Assembly (NCBI GenBank): GCA_005406025.1
Contig: BGZK01001324.1
Coordinates: 107,382-171,381, forward strand
Reading direction: 5' to 3'
Length of the DNA stretch: 64,000 bases
DNA from: Eumeta japonica
Lineage: Eukaryota > Arthropoda > Insecta > Lepidoptera > Psychidae
The position numbers and the translations under genes are program-made. How positions within the stretch are numbered: position 1 is the first letter of the stretch; each line of letters opens with the position of its first letter. Below, one piece after another: positions 34,753 through 47,364 of the stretch. The notes beneath the pieces were generated by a model. It saw only the letters and a list, made by a program, of their open reading frames with translations. It ran no database searches and was not told the origin of the DNA.

Positions 34753-37480
34753 ACGTGACGTAATTTATGGAGCATTAAATTCAATGGAAAAAAAAAACTA
34801 AACACTTTTATTTGTCATTAGAAGATGTACTAAAATGTATAAAATAATAATGGGTCAAAAAATAAAACATTAGACTTATCGACAGGTACGCGAACTCTCT
34901 CCTGGTGACACGACGTGCTCGAGTATCAGAAAACAATACCTTTTCTACGTTGCTGAGTCAGCGTAATAAGTGTAAAGTAGTAGGCTTCCACAAAAATAGT
35001 CGTGTTTTTGGGGTTACGCATTTTATTTCTAAACAATTAAGTCCTACAGGTTTTGTAGAAGCATCATGAAAACCAATAACCAAATTGCGTTTGGTGGTGA
35101 TCTTTCAGTGAGTATCTATTTTAATTTTTATTTAATACGTTTTGTAATTTTTATTCGTTTCCATCTGTAATATACAATTATATTTTGTTATTGGCTTAGC
35201 AGGCGTCTAGTTCAAGTTTGCATCGAATATTCTGCTCGTTCATTGCCCAAACAAAACTTTATGCATTATAGTTCGTTTTTTTCTCTTTACTTAATAATTT
35301 TTTCTGGAATCTAATTTTGATTTTTTTTTAATTTTTCTTACGAGGACTCAGTAAGTCTGTCATGAACTACCTTAAAATTTAGATACTCTAAACATGTAAT
35401 TTAATATGTACACATATAATTAACAAATATGACACTTTGCATTTCAGCTTCGGATCCAAGTTATAGGTTCTGACATTGACGTTTGCTTGTAAAATTTCGT
35501 AACGATCGCTCAAGTGCAAATGCAAATTGTCGAAAATATTTCTCAAGATTTGACACGAATGAAGAAATAATGAAACATTGAACTAAATAAAAAAGCTTTA
35601 ACAATACCGCTGTTAGATGGCAGCACACGTTGTGAGAGGAAATTATTATTGCCAAGTAACATTAGGCATTCAGTATAATGAACTGAACATTTTACAAACA
35701 CATAACTATTTTCATTCTTTTCAAACAATACAGACTTCCTTTGTCTTGACTTTTTTGTTAAATGCTTTTCTTTTAGCGACGCTGTCTTTTAGCGACCTTA
35801 ACTGATTATGAAATACAAAGCTTTGAATAATATGAAAAGTACATTTTTAGTAATAGTTGAATGAAGTCATTTTCGTGTGATATTTAATCAAGCTTGAGAA
35901 TTTGAAGAATTGGGAAAATGAAGTGCACAAATGAATCGGAGTGTGTTTATCTGGAGTCTTTAGATTTCACTGCCGCTGCCTGAAATTACTTTGTATTTAT
36001 ATTTTATAGGTGGATTAAATTTATAAGTGCCTCCACTTTATCGCTCACAAAACGAAGTTATGTGATAGTTCACTTTCATTTGGTGATTTATTTTTTGTGT
36101 TGTACTTCAATATACTTTACATTTACGTTCTCTATTATGTATTTTCATTTAAATTTCGTCGATTGGACTGAATAAAAGGACTGTGTACTATGATTGTGTA
36201 ATATTATTGAACGTTGAGCAACCAGAATGGATCTATACGATTTAATTTATACTATAAGATTTAATTTACAAGAAACGTTAACTAAACTTTAGATAAAGTC
36301 TTAAATAAATTACATTAACAGGATTTTACTGTAAAAATTAACGTATTTGTAGTGTTTCAAACTGCGCTCACAAGCTAAATAAATAAAAGTGCTGAATAAT
36401 TTCCCTAAAAAATATTCGAAAATAAGGATGTTCCCCTCCCACTTATCGCCTTTATTCCCCGTACCACCACTTCGCATATTTATATTTTAGACATTTATTT
36501 TTGGGTTAGGATATCCCCAAGTGCAATACATCTTGTTTGTTTATGTTAGACTTGACATATTTACGCTTTGGTTTTTTATAAATAACTTTTGATTTTTTGA
36601 CAATCGAAGAACATTCGAGACCACCAGTCTAGAAATTAGAGCTTTAATAATTCAACTGTGATCACCTAGAAGTGTTAAGTGCTTCCGTAGCGATTTATTG
36701 TCTCTATACTTCTATATTATATCTTTTGATTTTCTGTGTGTTTAATTTTTATTCCGTCTCAATCCTGGTACCGCAATAGGTTCATTTTCTAACAGAATCA
36801 ATTACATATATTACTGTGCTGTGAAGCAGTTGCACGCATAAACCTTTTAGACAAATTATGTAAAGTTAGACACTTATCCAGTTTTAACACTGATTCGGTT
36901 GTTGACTCACACGCTGGCTTCCTACCCTACCTGACACTGCACGACAGATTCTTCTGGAAAATTAATAGAGTAGGAAAAAAATTTTCACAAGCAAGTAAGA
37001 TAACAAACTTCAAGTTTTTCAAGTTTTTGTAGCGGCTCGGAAGTTGTTCAAAATATTGTCTATAATCTCGTAGAACAGGCGCTTTTATGCTGTTGAGCAT
37101 TATCAATACTTGTTCTTTTAGATTGCTCGCACTTGGATTTCGAGACAATTAAGGTTGATATCAAATTTAGTTCTGTAAAATTCCATGAAAGTTTTCAACC
37201 ATTATATTTCTGAAAACGTATTTAAAAAAAAAGCAAATACAAATTCTCTTTCGTTTCTTTAAAAAACTTCTCCATGACTGGTCATTTTTTATAATAAATT
37301 TACTAAGTAATTACATAAAGACAGATAAAACAACTAAAGGAAAATGGTGAAAAAGCTCTTTGTAATTGTGATACGACGGAACGGATCGGAACACAACGGC
37401 AAAAGCTTTATTTAAAAAAATTATAAATACATATATATTTTTACACACACAGATACACTTTTGTTCTTATATCCAGACGA
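34753..37480. other. Long AT-rich stretch
   Basis: No complete gene. A minus-strand frame at 36927-37148 (SRNPSASNLKEQVLIMLNSI then VLRDYRQYFEQLPSRYKNL) has the helical rhythm of a DDE transposase C-terminus, but the match is too weak to call. 34900-35000 has a small CpG patch and a TGCTGAGTCAGCG Maf/AP-1-like palindrome. Confidence 0.4.
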
Positions 37481-37484
37481 AACG

Positions 37485-37865
37485 ACGGATTTGAATGGAA
37501 GCTAAGCATTGATTCGTTGTGCTTTCGGCCGCTAGCAGCGCTAGTGCAGCCTGCCTGCGCCCCTTTGGGTGAATTTTTGGATTGTCGCGTTTATCTGTCA
37601 TGCAAGTTAGTTTTCAAAAACATTAATAGATGACGTGTAAAATTAGAAAATAATAATAAATGATTTTTTACGAGCTATATTTATTTATGGAAGTGAAACT
37701 TCTTTAGGCACGTTAGAGTGATTTCCTGTTATGATGTCACAGTGAAACGTTCCAGTGACAAGGTCTGGTCCGCTCGGTTCTTTTCGGCTCAGCCCAGCAG
37801 GCCCACGTGTTCCACGCGTTCACACGGCCGATCGCAGCTGATTGCGACTATTTTAGATATGCGCG
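37485..37865. promoter_or_regulatory. Two GC-rich islets with an E-box
   Basis: 37510-37590 (CGGCCGCTAGCAGCGCTAG) and 37760-37850 are GC-rich. The second holds the palindromic E-box CACGTG at 37804-37809 and CAGCTG near 37837. No frame is convincing. I infer regulatory DNA. Confidence 0.28.
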
Positions 37866-40439
37866 GTTATTATTCATTGTAAAAATGAAGAATGTATGTA
37901 CAATACATACAATAAGTGGTATATAGTGGCAAAACCGTCGATTATTTCAGTAGTTTCTAATAGTTAAGTCAACACGGTGCATAACTCGTCAACGGTAAAT
38001 TTATAACTAATATTTTATTAAATATGACTGCAATCCTTTATGCAATAATTTTTTATTAAAATCGATCCCAATGCCTGTAATTCATTTTGTTGCAGCTGAC
38101 AATGGATTTGCTTTTGGATGGGATATTAATTCATCTCAAATAGAGAATAACGACAAAGATTTACTTTCTCCTGCCACGTGGAAAAAGAAGGTCATGTGCG
38201 TGTGACAGTGCTTATGTGGTTATGTACGAGAGATCATCGTGATAAAAACAACCAACAAACATTGTCCCGGGTTGGTAATTAAATATATATTCTCATTTTG
38301 ATTTTCGTTTTTAATAATAGTTGGTCATGAAAAGAATCTTGGAACAATGAATTAATAATACAAAAAATTACTTTCTTTTTCATTTTTTTAACCCTAAACT
38401 CTATTTCTGCGTACTTTGTCAAAGAAGTTTCACTTTACGTCGTTTGTCCGACACACACAATTTCTTATTTAGAGGCAAGTGTGTATGGAACTACAAGGTA
38501 TGCAGTAAATGCAGTAAGCCCCAAATTTTTTGAATTGAATATCATCCATTAATCACATGCTAAAAAAAATAGATTTTTATTTAAATTCATCTATACATTG
38601 TAACAAGAGCAGTTACCTCCCCATGAAAATAAGTCCCGCGATTTTAACTTCTTACCAGCCTTGACGCACTAAATGCAGATTTTATAACTCTGCTCATTGA
38701 GAAGGTACTTTAAAATTTAGATCATAAAAAGAAGAATGAGCAAAAAATAGGTTTAACTATTGAACACTAATGAATTGCACATCAAAGAAAAGGATATTTT
38801 TCATACTTTATTTTTTCTATAAATGCAAATCATTGAAAGGAATAAAATATGAAAAATCTCCAGGCTATAGGGTTCTTTGTTTAAATAAAGAAAACCATAA
38901 GTCGATGTAGGGTTTTTGAAGTGAAGACTTCTTTAGTACTATCGTGATTTGTAGTTCGATGAAATTAAAAAGCTACACCAAAAAGAGAAAAACGTATATA
39001 CGTCTACTTAAAGGATTTAGTCTGGAAGAGAATGAGATGCAATGTAGATATACAGTGTGCCGCGTGTGAACTGCAAACATAATTTTTTTTTCTTTCACTT
39101 TCAACAGATTTTACGTTTATGCATTTCAATTACCCGCATTCTATGCCAATAAGAAAATTATATGTAGCCAAATAAATAACGGTGTTAAGCTCAATTAATT
39201 AACGTACAATAATTACAATCAAATCAGTCAACGGTATTCTTGTTGTTCTCTCTGTTCATTTAACGCGTAGGTATAATATCTAATTGCTAGACATGAATCT
39301 CATTTGATAAGTATGTTTTAGGTCAGTCTTCATTCTGGCCTAGAGCGAGGATTATGTTCTCATATGTGGGACGGACACTTTGGATTTTATTGGACCTTAT
39401 TCGACATGTAAATTTCATTAAGATGTTTTGATTCATCGTTAAATCAAGTGTTAATTCATACTTTTAAATTGCACAATAATAAGAGAATCGTTTTTAGAGA
39501 GATGCTCGTCTTTTGCGTCGCATGTGGCCGCACCCGTTTTTCTCAATATATTAGTATTAGCTATTTATGTTGCTGAATTTAGTTTTCGTGGTATGTATAA
39601 GTGTTTAGTACCAAAATATAGTATTTTCACATTCATGTTAGCTCGTTTTTTCTTTATTTTTTTTTAGTTTGTCATCAGGAATTTGTAAGAGAGTTAATGT
39701 TTGACATTATCAAAGTAAAAGAATATATTGTATGGTGTATGTTTTAGGTATTATATATGTAGTTGAATATTGAAATTAAGGAAAAAATATATAGATAATC
39801 ACAGACAATTGATCAATATTAAATCGATATTTATTTATTTTATGTTTCTATACATTCGAAGCGACCGTCTTATAGCATATGCTGTCGAATTACTAAGACA
39901 TCATCATAAGTCCGGAAAAGCAATTATATTAATTTGTTACATATTATATTTTATTTACCGGAAATCCCACGTTCTTGTATCTAACTTGCGTTAGATGGAT
40001 TTATGTTTTTTGTACCATCTGAAAATATAAAGCACCGTATCCACCGCAGGTAGAGCTTGATTCATTACTCCGGCCACTGGAGTACCCGCGTGATGAAAGC
40101 CTCCGTGTGCCATTGAGTGCACTTCCAGCGCGGCCGTTTAAGCGCACACTTCTATATCTCTGCAACAAGCATTGTTACTTTTATTCTGCGTTCACTTTAA
40201 ACCGGTGCATGCAACAATTTGGGCTCCATTCACTCTTGCCGTTAAATTACAGATTAGTATTAATGAATAAATTTCTAGTAAATTGGATGATGCATACGTT
40301 ATTTAGTAAGTATCAAATATGTTTTTCTCATTTTGTTCTCTACTTTAGTAAATGATGTTCGAATACTTACTATATGTTAAGCTAATCCAAAACTAAGTAA
40401 TTAAAATTTCTTGTAGATCAATTAGAATATACAAGTATG
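37866..40439. other. Long AT-rich stretch
   Basis: No gene seen. 40040-40145 is moderately GC-rich and contains the interrupted palindrome TACTCC..GGAGTA. The 14-base microRNA-like match at 38195-38208 was rejected. Confidence 0.4.
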
Positions 40440-40580
40440 TTGACGTTTGCCTGAGAAATGCAGTAACGCACTATACCACCGTTGACATTAGAATGTGTGT
40501 TCTTCCACTACGAATTCTTATCCAACGAATTGAATATTGATTCAAGAGGATTAGCAGATATAGAACACCTATGAAAGTGT
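40440..40580 (-). repeat. Dispersed repeat, pair member 2
   Basis: Inverted partner of 2824-2905; the two agree over about 75 bp in 40492-40575. Beyond that this copy diverges, so its true borders are unknown. Confidence 0.7.
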
Positions 40581-41754
40581 TACTTTTCTATTTATCTTAA
40601 TCACTAATCAATTAGATACAATAGCTACGAGCGTTTAATGCCAACTTAACACATTTTTAGGAAAATGCAAACAGTCGCAACTACCAAGGTATCAGCGGTG
40701 TACAACTCTCTCAAGGGAGTGTATAACAATACAAAGTAGTGCATAAAATATCTGAAATTGTTTATTATTTTGCTGTAATACTTATATAAATGGAGAAATA
40801 GATCCTTACAAAAAAAAAGGAATAATTGTTATCTTACAAATTCGGTTACGAGCATCCGACTAATCAATGAAATCAATTAAGCCATCGGTCTCTTTTCCTA
40901 CAAAATTAATTTAGAAAAGTTTGTAAACAACGCTACAATGTAAGTAAACAAAACTTTTGATACTATTTTAAAATCGACATAGAAAAGTGGACTAAAAGAT
41001 TTTATTTTGAGTTATAAAACGTTTATGGTGAGATCGATTTTGGAATATGGGTGTGTTACTCGGCATTAAATAATTTTAATGACTTTAAGATCAGCAGATT
41101 AGAAGCGATAAAGCTTAAATTTGATATTAAAAGAAACGGAATGAAGATATGAATATATAAACGGTCATATATGGATATGAAGAAAGTAGCCGATTCTATG
41201 TAGTGATATTAATTAATCAATGCCATCTAGGTGTACTAGACGCTATAGAGAGATCGAATTCACATGTTGTTGGCTGGAACATTTGTTGGTTGTTGTTGGT
41301 TGTTGTTGTAAATTGTTGGTTGGTTGGAATGTTGGCTGTTCTAAAATTGGTGCTGACAAATCGACTAGAGCTTCATTATATCGTGTGACAAATACAGTGA
41401 ACACGTGCGCCTATGAAGCTACAGTTACAGTATAACAACACGTGATTAAAAGCAGTCCTACGCAAGAGGTACTAAATTGCCATTGTATTAATAAAAAAAA
41501 ATTAAACCAAACATATGGCACGTACAAAGTGCTTGTTGTTGTGAAAAATTTTGCTAAGCCATTGCTGAAGTATAATTCTTCCGCAATCTTTTTATTTCAG
41601 ATTGACAACTTTGGATCATAAGCCCTCTACACTGTTTCAGTGGAAGGGAGAGGCTGCTATCTACCGCCATCACCAACGCGTTGATAAGGTTCACGATCAA
41701 CGGCTAAATATGTTCTCGAGGTACAGAGCAAATGGTTTAATTTGACTCAAGTTA
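40581..41754. other. AT-rich stretch with a TTG-rich patch
   Basis: 41260-41345 is a degenerate run of TTG and TTGG units on the plus strand. The two overlapping open frames there are products of this low-complexity sequence. Confidence 0.5.
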
Positions 41755-41855
41755 AAGAGTCATCGGTCAATTCGTCCGTGGCCAGGGTTGAACTTGGAAT
41801 CTTCTGATTCGAAAACAATCCGCTCAAATATTGTGCTACCACCAGTTTATATTAA
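41755..41855 (-). mobile_element. tRNA-derived SINE fragment, second type
   Basis: On the minus strand: TGGTGGTAGCACAATATTTG (A-box-like), an anticodon-loop-like TTGTTTTCGAA, then AAGTTCAACCCTGGCCAC (B-box with one or two changes). Spacing of the two boxes fits tRNA. It cannot fold into a functional cloverleaf. It differs from the SINE at 28.5 kb. Confidence 0.55.
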
Positions 41856-43009
41856 GTGCGTCCAGTTATGATGAAATAATAGAAATAACTTGGAAATAGA
41901 ATAGGTTCGTTAGTTAGTAATATCATACATTATAAAAAATAGGTGAAATGTAAGTTCAAGGACGTAAAAATAGGCGGACAGGTTACGCAATGGCCGAAGT
42001 ATTTCAGAGTAGCGGACTAAGTATTTTTGAGTAGATGGAGAACAGCCATCAAAGGATATATATATTTCTTTTTTGATGAAATAAAATGCTGATTCACGCA
42101 TAATTTAGGACAGATGTAAGTAATTTTTAAAATAGAATCACAAATAATAGGAAAATATTTGATATAACATCAAGATCGTGAGTCACACGAAATCGAAGGC
42201 AGTTGGTAGATTTACTAGATTTGATTGTGTGCTTATGCCTTGTACTTATTACATATGGCGTGCTGACTAACTGAGGACGGCACTTTTTGCTCAGCAGTAC
42301 TCCATCCGCTCATTTTTTATGTTCATGATTAAGTGGGTTTTTGTTCTTAAGTTTATGATCTAATAATAAAGAAGATATATTTAAGGTTAAATTCAGGATC
42401 AATTCGATGAGGCCGTTTCTATGTGATTAGTGCTATAATTTTTTTTCTTGATAGTTTAAGTGGGACGCTTTTACTTTCACCGTATTTTGACCTATAAATA
42501 GCTTTTTATTTTAGTGCTAAGTACCGTGTATTAGAGAGAAAAAACTGCGTTACTTCTTGGCTGAGATAGGAGGTACAATGTCACATTTGAAAATAAAGCA
42601 GTTCCCGTCCTTGTATTTCATAGGCCGTGCCCATTAGATGGGCTTTGCATCAGGGATCTTTATGGGTAGATTAACAATCAAAGGTACGTCTATGTTCCTA
42701 TTCGTGGAAACTCATAATAGTATATCTGTTTGTGTATCATTTGATGTTCGGCCGGAGTGTGAGGTAGGCATAAAAGTTTAATAAGTGATAGAAGGCGACA
42801 TGTTTCTAAGCATTTTGGGACCAAATATTAGTTTTAACGTCACACAGATATAATATTGGCCATTTATCCAAATTGTGACATAGCTATAGGATAATCCATT
42901 TATTGATACATGTATATTTCTAGTTCTCAAACATATTTAAAATCATTTAAGGCAAAATAATGTTGATCGTTTGCATGTAGATTCTTTATATTACCCTCTT
43001 GGCTGCCAT
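41856..43009. other. AT-rich stretch
   Basis: No feature seen. Confidence 0.45.
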
Positions 43010-43245
43010 GCCTGCATCTACACTGGCAACATTACGTCCTCTGTAAACTAGACGGTTGTCGTGCTCTGAACCACTTATCCATTAGAATCAGAGCGCTTCC
43101 AGCCTCAGTCGTGGCGTGTGCGCGGATAGCTCTTCGCTCTGAATGCTCTCATTAGGTTCATGTACCTCGCCGGTCGCTACGCCGTCGCAGGTCATTGGCG
43201 TTGCACTGAATCAGATCTAATTATTTGTGTTTGACTAGCGTCTTT
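43010..43245. promoter_or_regulatory. GC-rich island
   Basis: Raised GC with CpGs at 43095-43130 and 43165-43205, then GATCTAATTATTTGTG at its right edge (homeodomain core). CTCGCTCTG-like words repeat (TCTTCGCTCTGAATGCTCTC). No coding frame. I infer regulatory DNA. Confidence 0.25.
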
Positions 43246-43452
43246 TTAGATTTTTGAATAGTAATAATTTAGAATATTTAAGTTCTAATCGAAAAACATC
43301 TTTACAATTTTTACTTACCCTTAATTATTTTTATACATTTTAAAAGATATTACGTTTATAATATTTTGTATTATAAAATTTCGATCCTATTTCTGTTTAT
43401 TTCTACAGCTATAACGCCATGGTTTTATTTAACTAATATTGTTCAATTTGAT

Positions 43453-43513
43453 TGTATAAACGAAACGAATAAATAAATGGATGGTCCATTTATTTATTTG
43501 TTTCGTTTATACA
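43453..43513. repeat. 29-bp near-perfect hairpin with 3-nt loop
   Basis: Arms 43453-43481 and 43485-43513 are reverse complements at 28 of 29 positions (one G:T-type mismatch), around the loop TGG. The size and tiny loop suggest either a template-switch event or an assembly foldback. Confidence 0.95.
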
Positions 43514-43690
43514 CTCCGTTTGTTAGCGAACGTATTTCAACGTTATTATCATATTTTTTGCCCGGTATGAATACCGCTAGTCCCTCACCGCTCGCAGGTT
43601 GTTTGACTGGTACTTTTTGAAACCGAAGAGGGCAGTCGACCGAGTGCAGCGGAAGGGGGAGTGAGCCTGCACGTACGCACAAATATTAAA
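43514..43690. other. GC-rich block beside the hairpin
   Basis: 43560-43680 is GC-rich and open on the minus strand for 62 codons (43494-43682) with no recognisable motif. The frame runs into the hairpin, which argues against a gene. It could be regulatory or an old repeat. Confidence 0.3.
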
Positions 43691-44489
43691 ATCGAAGTCA
43701 AAAGGGAAGGAAATCATTACTGTTTTGAATTCGGAGACTATTGAACACAAAGGTATCTATTTATTTCTCCTCTCTATAGCCCTCGCTTTATGAAGCCAAT
43801 CGTAGTACACCGCCTTTGATATCAGTATACCATCGTTAATAACACTCACAGTTCTGTAATTATTATAGTCTTTTCTGTTAGACTCTAAAATTTTGCATAG
43901 TTTCCTGAACACTGTCCAGCCTAAATTGATTATTTGTTTGGCTTGAAAGTGTCACTATCAATATATCGTCACTTATTTACATAGAACGTTTGTTAGGTGG
44001 TTCAATTTAACAATACATTTAGTGTTTCGTTTTATATCTCGGTCAAACTTGTATGTTATTCGACTTCGATAGATAGAATATTATCATTCAACTAATAGTG
44101 CTGCCCGCATGGTTACATAAAAAAAATCTGGAAAACAATTGACCCTACAACGATTAACCAAACAGCGCTTAAACCATCCCTAATATTTCTCGCTACTTCT
44201 AAGTTCAGTGCGTTCAGTATTAATAGTAGTTAATTTTAGTATATTTTCAAATTATCCGAACTAAAAAATAGAACTATAGTAAAAACAAGTGTTTTAATAT
44301 TTCGATTATGATACCTTTCGAATAGGATGTTTGATTTTGATCAGCTTTACGGTATTCGACGCGGCTTATTGCAGTTTACAAAGATCGACGTTGTGTTTCA
44401 AAGAAAATAGCTTGTCAGATATTGGTATTCATCCGTAGAGTAGTTTAAAAATATTATAAAAACAACATTTTCTTAAATTTTTCTCGACT
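43691..44489. other. AT-rich stretch
   Basis: No feature seen. Confidence 0.45.
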
Positions 44490-44945
44490 GATATATCTCG
44501 AAAAATCAAATTTATTTTTATAAAATTCGTAGCAGTCCATGCAACTGTTTGGGGGAAAGAGCTGATTAAATTTTGGTATCAATGGATAGAAAAGTCTAAA
44601 AGTTATTTTAGAAAAAATCTTCCTGAAAATTTTAATTTTATTTTTAAGATTTTTTAAATTGTATTTAGTGGAATCAGTTTAAAGCAGGAAGTTTATTGGA
44701 CCAGTTTTTGAACGTCTTAAATTCGTTTCGATTTACTTGATCCGTACAAACGATACGAGAGGTTTACACTTTCATACACACGCGAGCGCGCATACAAACA
44801 CACACGCACACATAAATCACTCGAAAAATGGTCAAAATAAATTCTTAGGATTTTAAAGTGACAAGATCTCGTAAAAACTCGATTTTTGATAATTGGATTG
44901 AAAACAGTTTCTGTTAATTAAAGAAAATTTTTCAATTTTCAAATG
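44490..44945 (+). repeat. Interspersed repeat family R2, copy 2
   Basis: Shorter, diverged copy of 30000-30935, with the same order of GCAGTCCATGCAACTG, AGAGGTTTACAC, a degenerate CA-rich core (44775-44812), GGTCAAAATAAATTC and GTAAAAACTCGATTTTTGA. Confidence 0.65.
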
Positions 44946-45172
44946 TTAGGATGGTGACTGTTGTAACTAGTCCACTCCAGTACAAATTAGAAATCTTATA
45001 ATATTTTTTTCAAGTGGTGTCTTGTCCAGTTCTTTTCTTGTAAATCCTCCACGGTAAGTGTATATATGTATACATACATTAACCTTCAGTTGGTAACTGA
45101 ACTATTCTAAAGTTCACTTCTTTGAAAACAGTGATTTCAATTTTAGAAATGTTTTGAAACTAATTACTTAAC

Positions 45173-45642
45173 AAAAAAATTGGTTGCCTGTAAAGTCGGT
45201 ATACGGGCGAAAGTTTTACGTGACAACGACTTTGAATGGTAAAATCATTTTAATGTGAATATTCATTCGTATAGTAGGAAGAAGGATGAAATAATAGTAA
45301 CAATTTAAAACATTTATTTATACAAAGAATTATATTTAAAACATTAATTTATACAAAGAATCTCGCACTGAATTTCATATTAACAAAATTTTATTTTTAC
45401 CTTTACACATACATACGTATTTATATACAAATATACATACAATACATTTGCAAGCTATGCACTAATTCTCTAGTGCTGCGCGCGCGGCAGACCGATCATA
45501 GTTGAGTGGGAGAGAGACGCAAGGCATTCGGCGGGCCTCTCTCTCGTTCGGTGACTCATCGTAACGTTACCGAGCGTTACACTTTTTCATAAGTGACTCC
45601 CAGCCGCAACCTAATTTAAGACGTTGTCACGTCAAAAAAATT
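45173..45642 (+). mobile_element. MITE-like family R3, copy B
   Basis: The most complete member. It starts AAAAAATTGGTTGCCTGTAA and AGTCGGTATACGGGCG, with TTTTACGTGACAACG at 45214-45228 matched by the inverse CGTTGTCACGTCAAAA near 45622-45637. The interior holds a 31-bp tandem duplication (TTTAAAACATT..TATACAAAGAAT, 45305-45360), a GC-rich GCTGCGCGCGCGGCAGACC and CGGTGACTCATCGTAACG. No transposase. The interior is shared with C and D. Confidence 0.82.
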
Positions 45643-46535
45643 GTCTATAATATAATAAAAGCGGCAATAACCGATTAAAATGAAAAACGGTTCTTGTTAG
45701 TAGTAAGTTGCGCTTGTTTTAACAAGTTTTCAACATTTTAGGGTTAGAATTAATTAACACTTTATTTCATAATAATACAATCAATTATTATTTTAAGTTT
45801 GTTCTCATTACCTTTCCGGTATAGAGCTTTGCTCGGCGCCTTCCGAGTTTGTCGTGGAAATAAACTTTCCACAGTAAAAGTTGCTTATGTTCATTTTCTA
45901 CAATAAATATTTTTTATAGGTATAGAGTAACATTACATAATGACTGCGAAATTTACTAAAGTCTTTTATTCACGAAATTCCACTCGTAGTATAAGTCATG
46001 TAAGTGGCATTTGTATTTGAAAACCAATAGCATAGCAACTATGAAATTATTTTAATATTTTCCGGAACACAACATTTTACGTAAGAGGAAATTATAATGA
46101 AGGCACCTATGTAGATAAACTTTAAAAGCAAAACTGATTAAATTAAAATAGCAATTAAAAAGTTAGAGCGTTGACAGAGACGGAAAGAAAGAGAGGGAGA
46201 GACAGAATTAAAAATAAACGTGTGGCACTCGGGGACTACCGCGGTAAAACTATTGCATAGCATTTTTTATCAATTTATGCAATTATAATTATTTATTTAT
46301 TTATGCAGTATTTTTTTTTTGATATTGATTCAAGTTTTTCATCACTTTCTTCATTAATAAATGCACTTTGTTTATTCATATTTAAAACACTTTATACACA
46401 AATTTTACACGTATAGCTATTCACCAGCAACTGCTATTCACTGTTGTACATACCTACATGTATACTTATGAGGCACATTCGGTGAGTGTGTCATTATAAA
46501 GATATGATAGATACCTATACACCTATATACTTTCT
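45643..46535. other. AT-rich stretch, possible repeat end
   Basis: 46180-46330 (GAGAGACAGAATTAAAAATA then GTGTGGCACTCGGGGACTAC and CGCGGTAAAACTATTGCATA) resembles an interspersed lepidopteran repeat from memory. The rest shows nothing. Confidence 0.35.
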
Positions 46536-46539
46536 CACA

Positions 46540-47110
46540 AACAGCTGCTTACGTATTCGTCCGATTTCGGAGCAGCTCGTCTCGATCCGTGCGAGCTTCC
46601 CACAGTCGTACCATATACATAGACGTTATGCGAACGCTCGGCCGAGCTACATGGTAGGCAGAGTGGGGGGTGTTAGGTTTTATTTTCGTTACGGAGTTTC
46701 TTGATTCGTTCGCCGCGCTCAAAGCCCGCGATAAAAGCTATGCAAAAAAAAAAAATGTTTAAAAATAATTGAATTTAATCGAAGCCCCTTCATTACTTTC
46801 TTATCTAGCGCACTACATACAGTTAGACTATGATGCTGTATACTATTTCTTTTTTATTTATGTCTCATTAATTCCACAAACAACTTACAATGTTCGATTG
46901 TCTAGCGGCGACGACGTCCTCGCGTTCTTGGAAATAATGAACGAACACAAATCACGCACGCAATGTATTCTCGACGAGTAAATGACCTAGAATAACATGT
47001 TGCCCAGAGGAACACGAGAGAAAGATACGTCTATTTGTCAGATCTCATCGCGAGATAGGGCGCGCGGCAGATCGGCGGACGGCCGCCTTTGTGCCGAGCG
47101 GGCTGTCTCG
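46540..47110. promoter_or_regulatory. Two CpG-rich islets
   Basis: 46545-46740 (CGTCCGATTTCGGAGCAGC; GCGCTCAAAGCCCGCGATAAA) and 46900-47110 (GCGAGATAGGGCGCGCGGCAG; GACGGCCGCCTTTG). Each is flanked by AT-rich DNA. Open frames at 46486-46704 and 46769-46981 cross them without a recognisable motif. They could be regulatory, exonic or part of a dispersed repeat. Confidence 0.25.
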
Positions 47111-47316
47111 CTCCTTTTTCTTTTCGTATTTCCTACAACAACTCACTTTAATATTACGAGCGCTGTGTAGATGTTTTGCGACATCTTATGTTATCTTTTA
47201 GATGTACGGGCGAAGGTCATCTGTGGTTTTATTTTAATAGATTATTGTATTGAATTAGTCAATACTCGGTCAATTAATTTGTTTGGGAAGCAATTTTTGT
47301 AACTAAAGTTGTCCAG

Positions 47317-47338
47317 TAGTTACGACCGGTCGTAACTA
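47317..47338. repeat. 22-bp perfect palindrome
   Basis: TAGTTACGACC is followed with no spacer by its exact reverse complement. A cluster of TACGT words follows (47339-47365). A bound dimer site is possible but no known factor is implied. Confidence 0.93.
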
Positions 47339-47364
47339 TACGTCGTTACGTTAGTACGTAGTAG

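Noticed and set aside
36927..37148. Minus-strand frame resembling a DDE transposase C-terminus
   Set aside because: Only a loose helical pattern (LKEQVLIMLNSI..VLRDYRQYF) supports it; no catalytic motif lies upstream and no terminal repeats are visible.
38195..38208. TGTGCGTGTGACAG, matching the 5' part of animal miR-210
   Set aside because: The rest of the mature sequence does not match and the flanks cannot fold into a precursor with about 22-bp arms; only some seven pairs form with upstream sequence.
41755..41855. Functional tRNA gene
   Set aside because: Same reason: promoter boxes without a cloverleaf.
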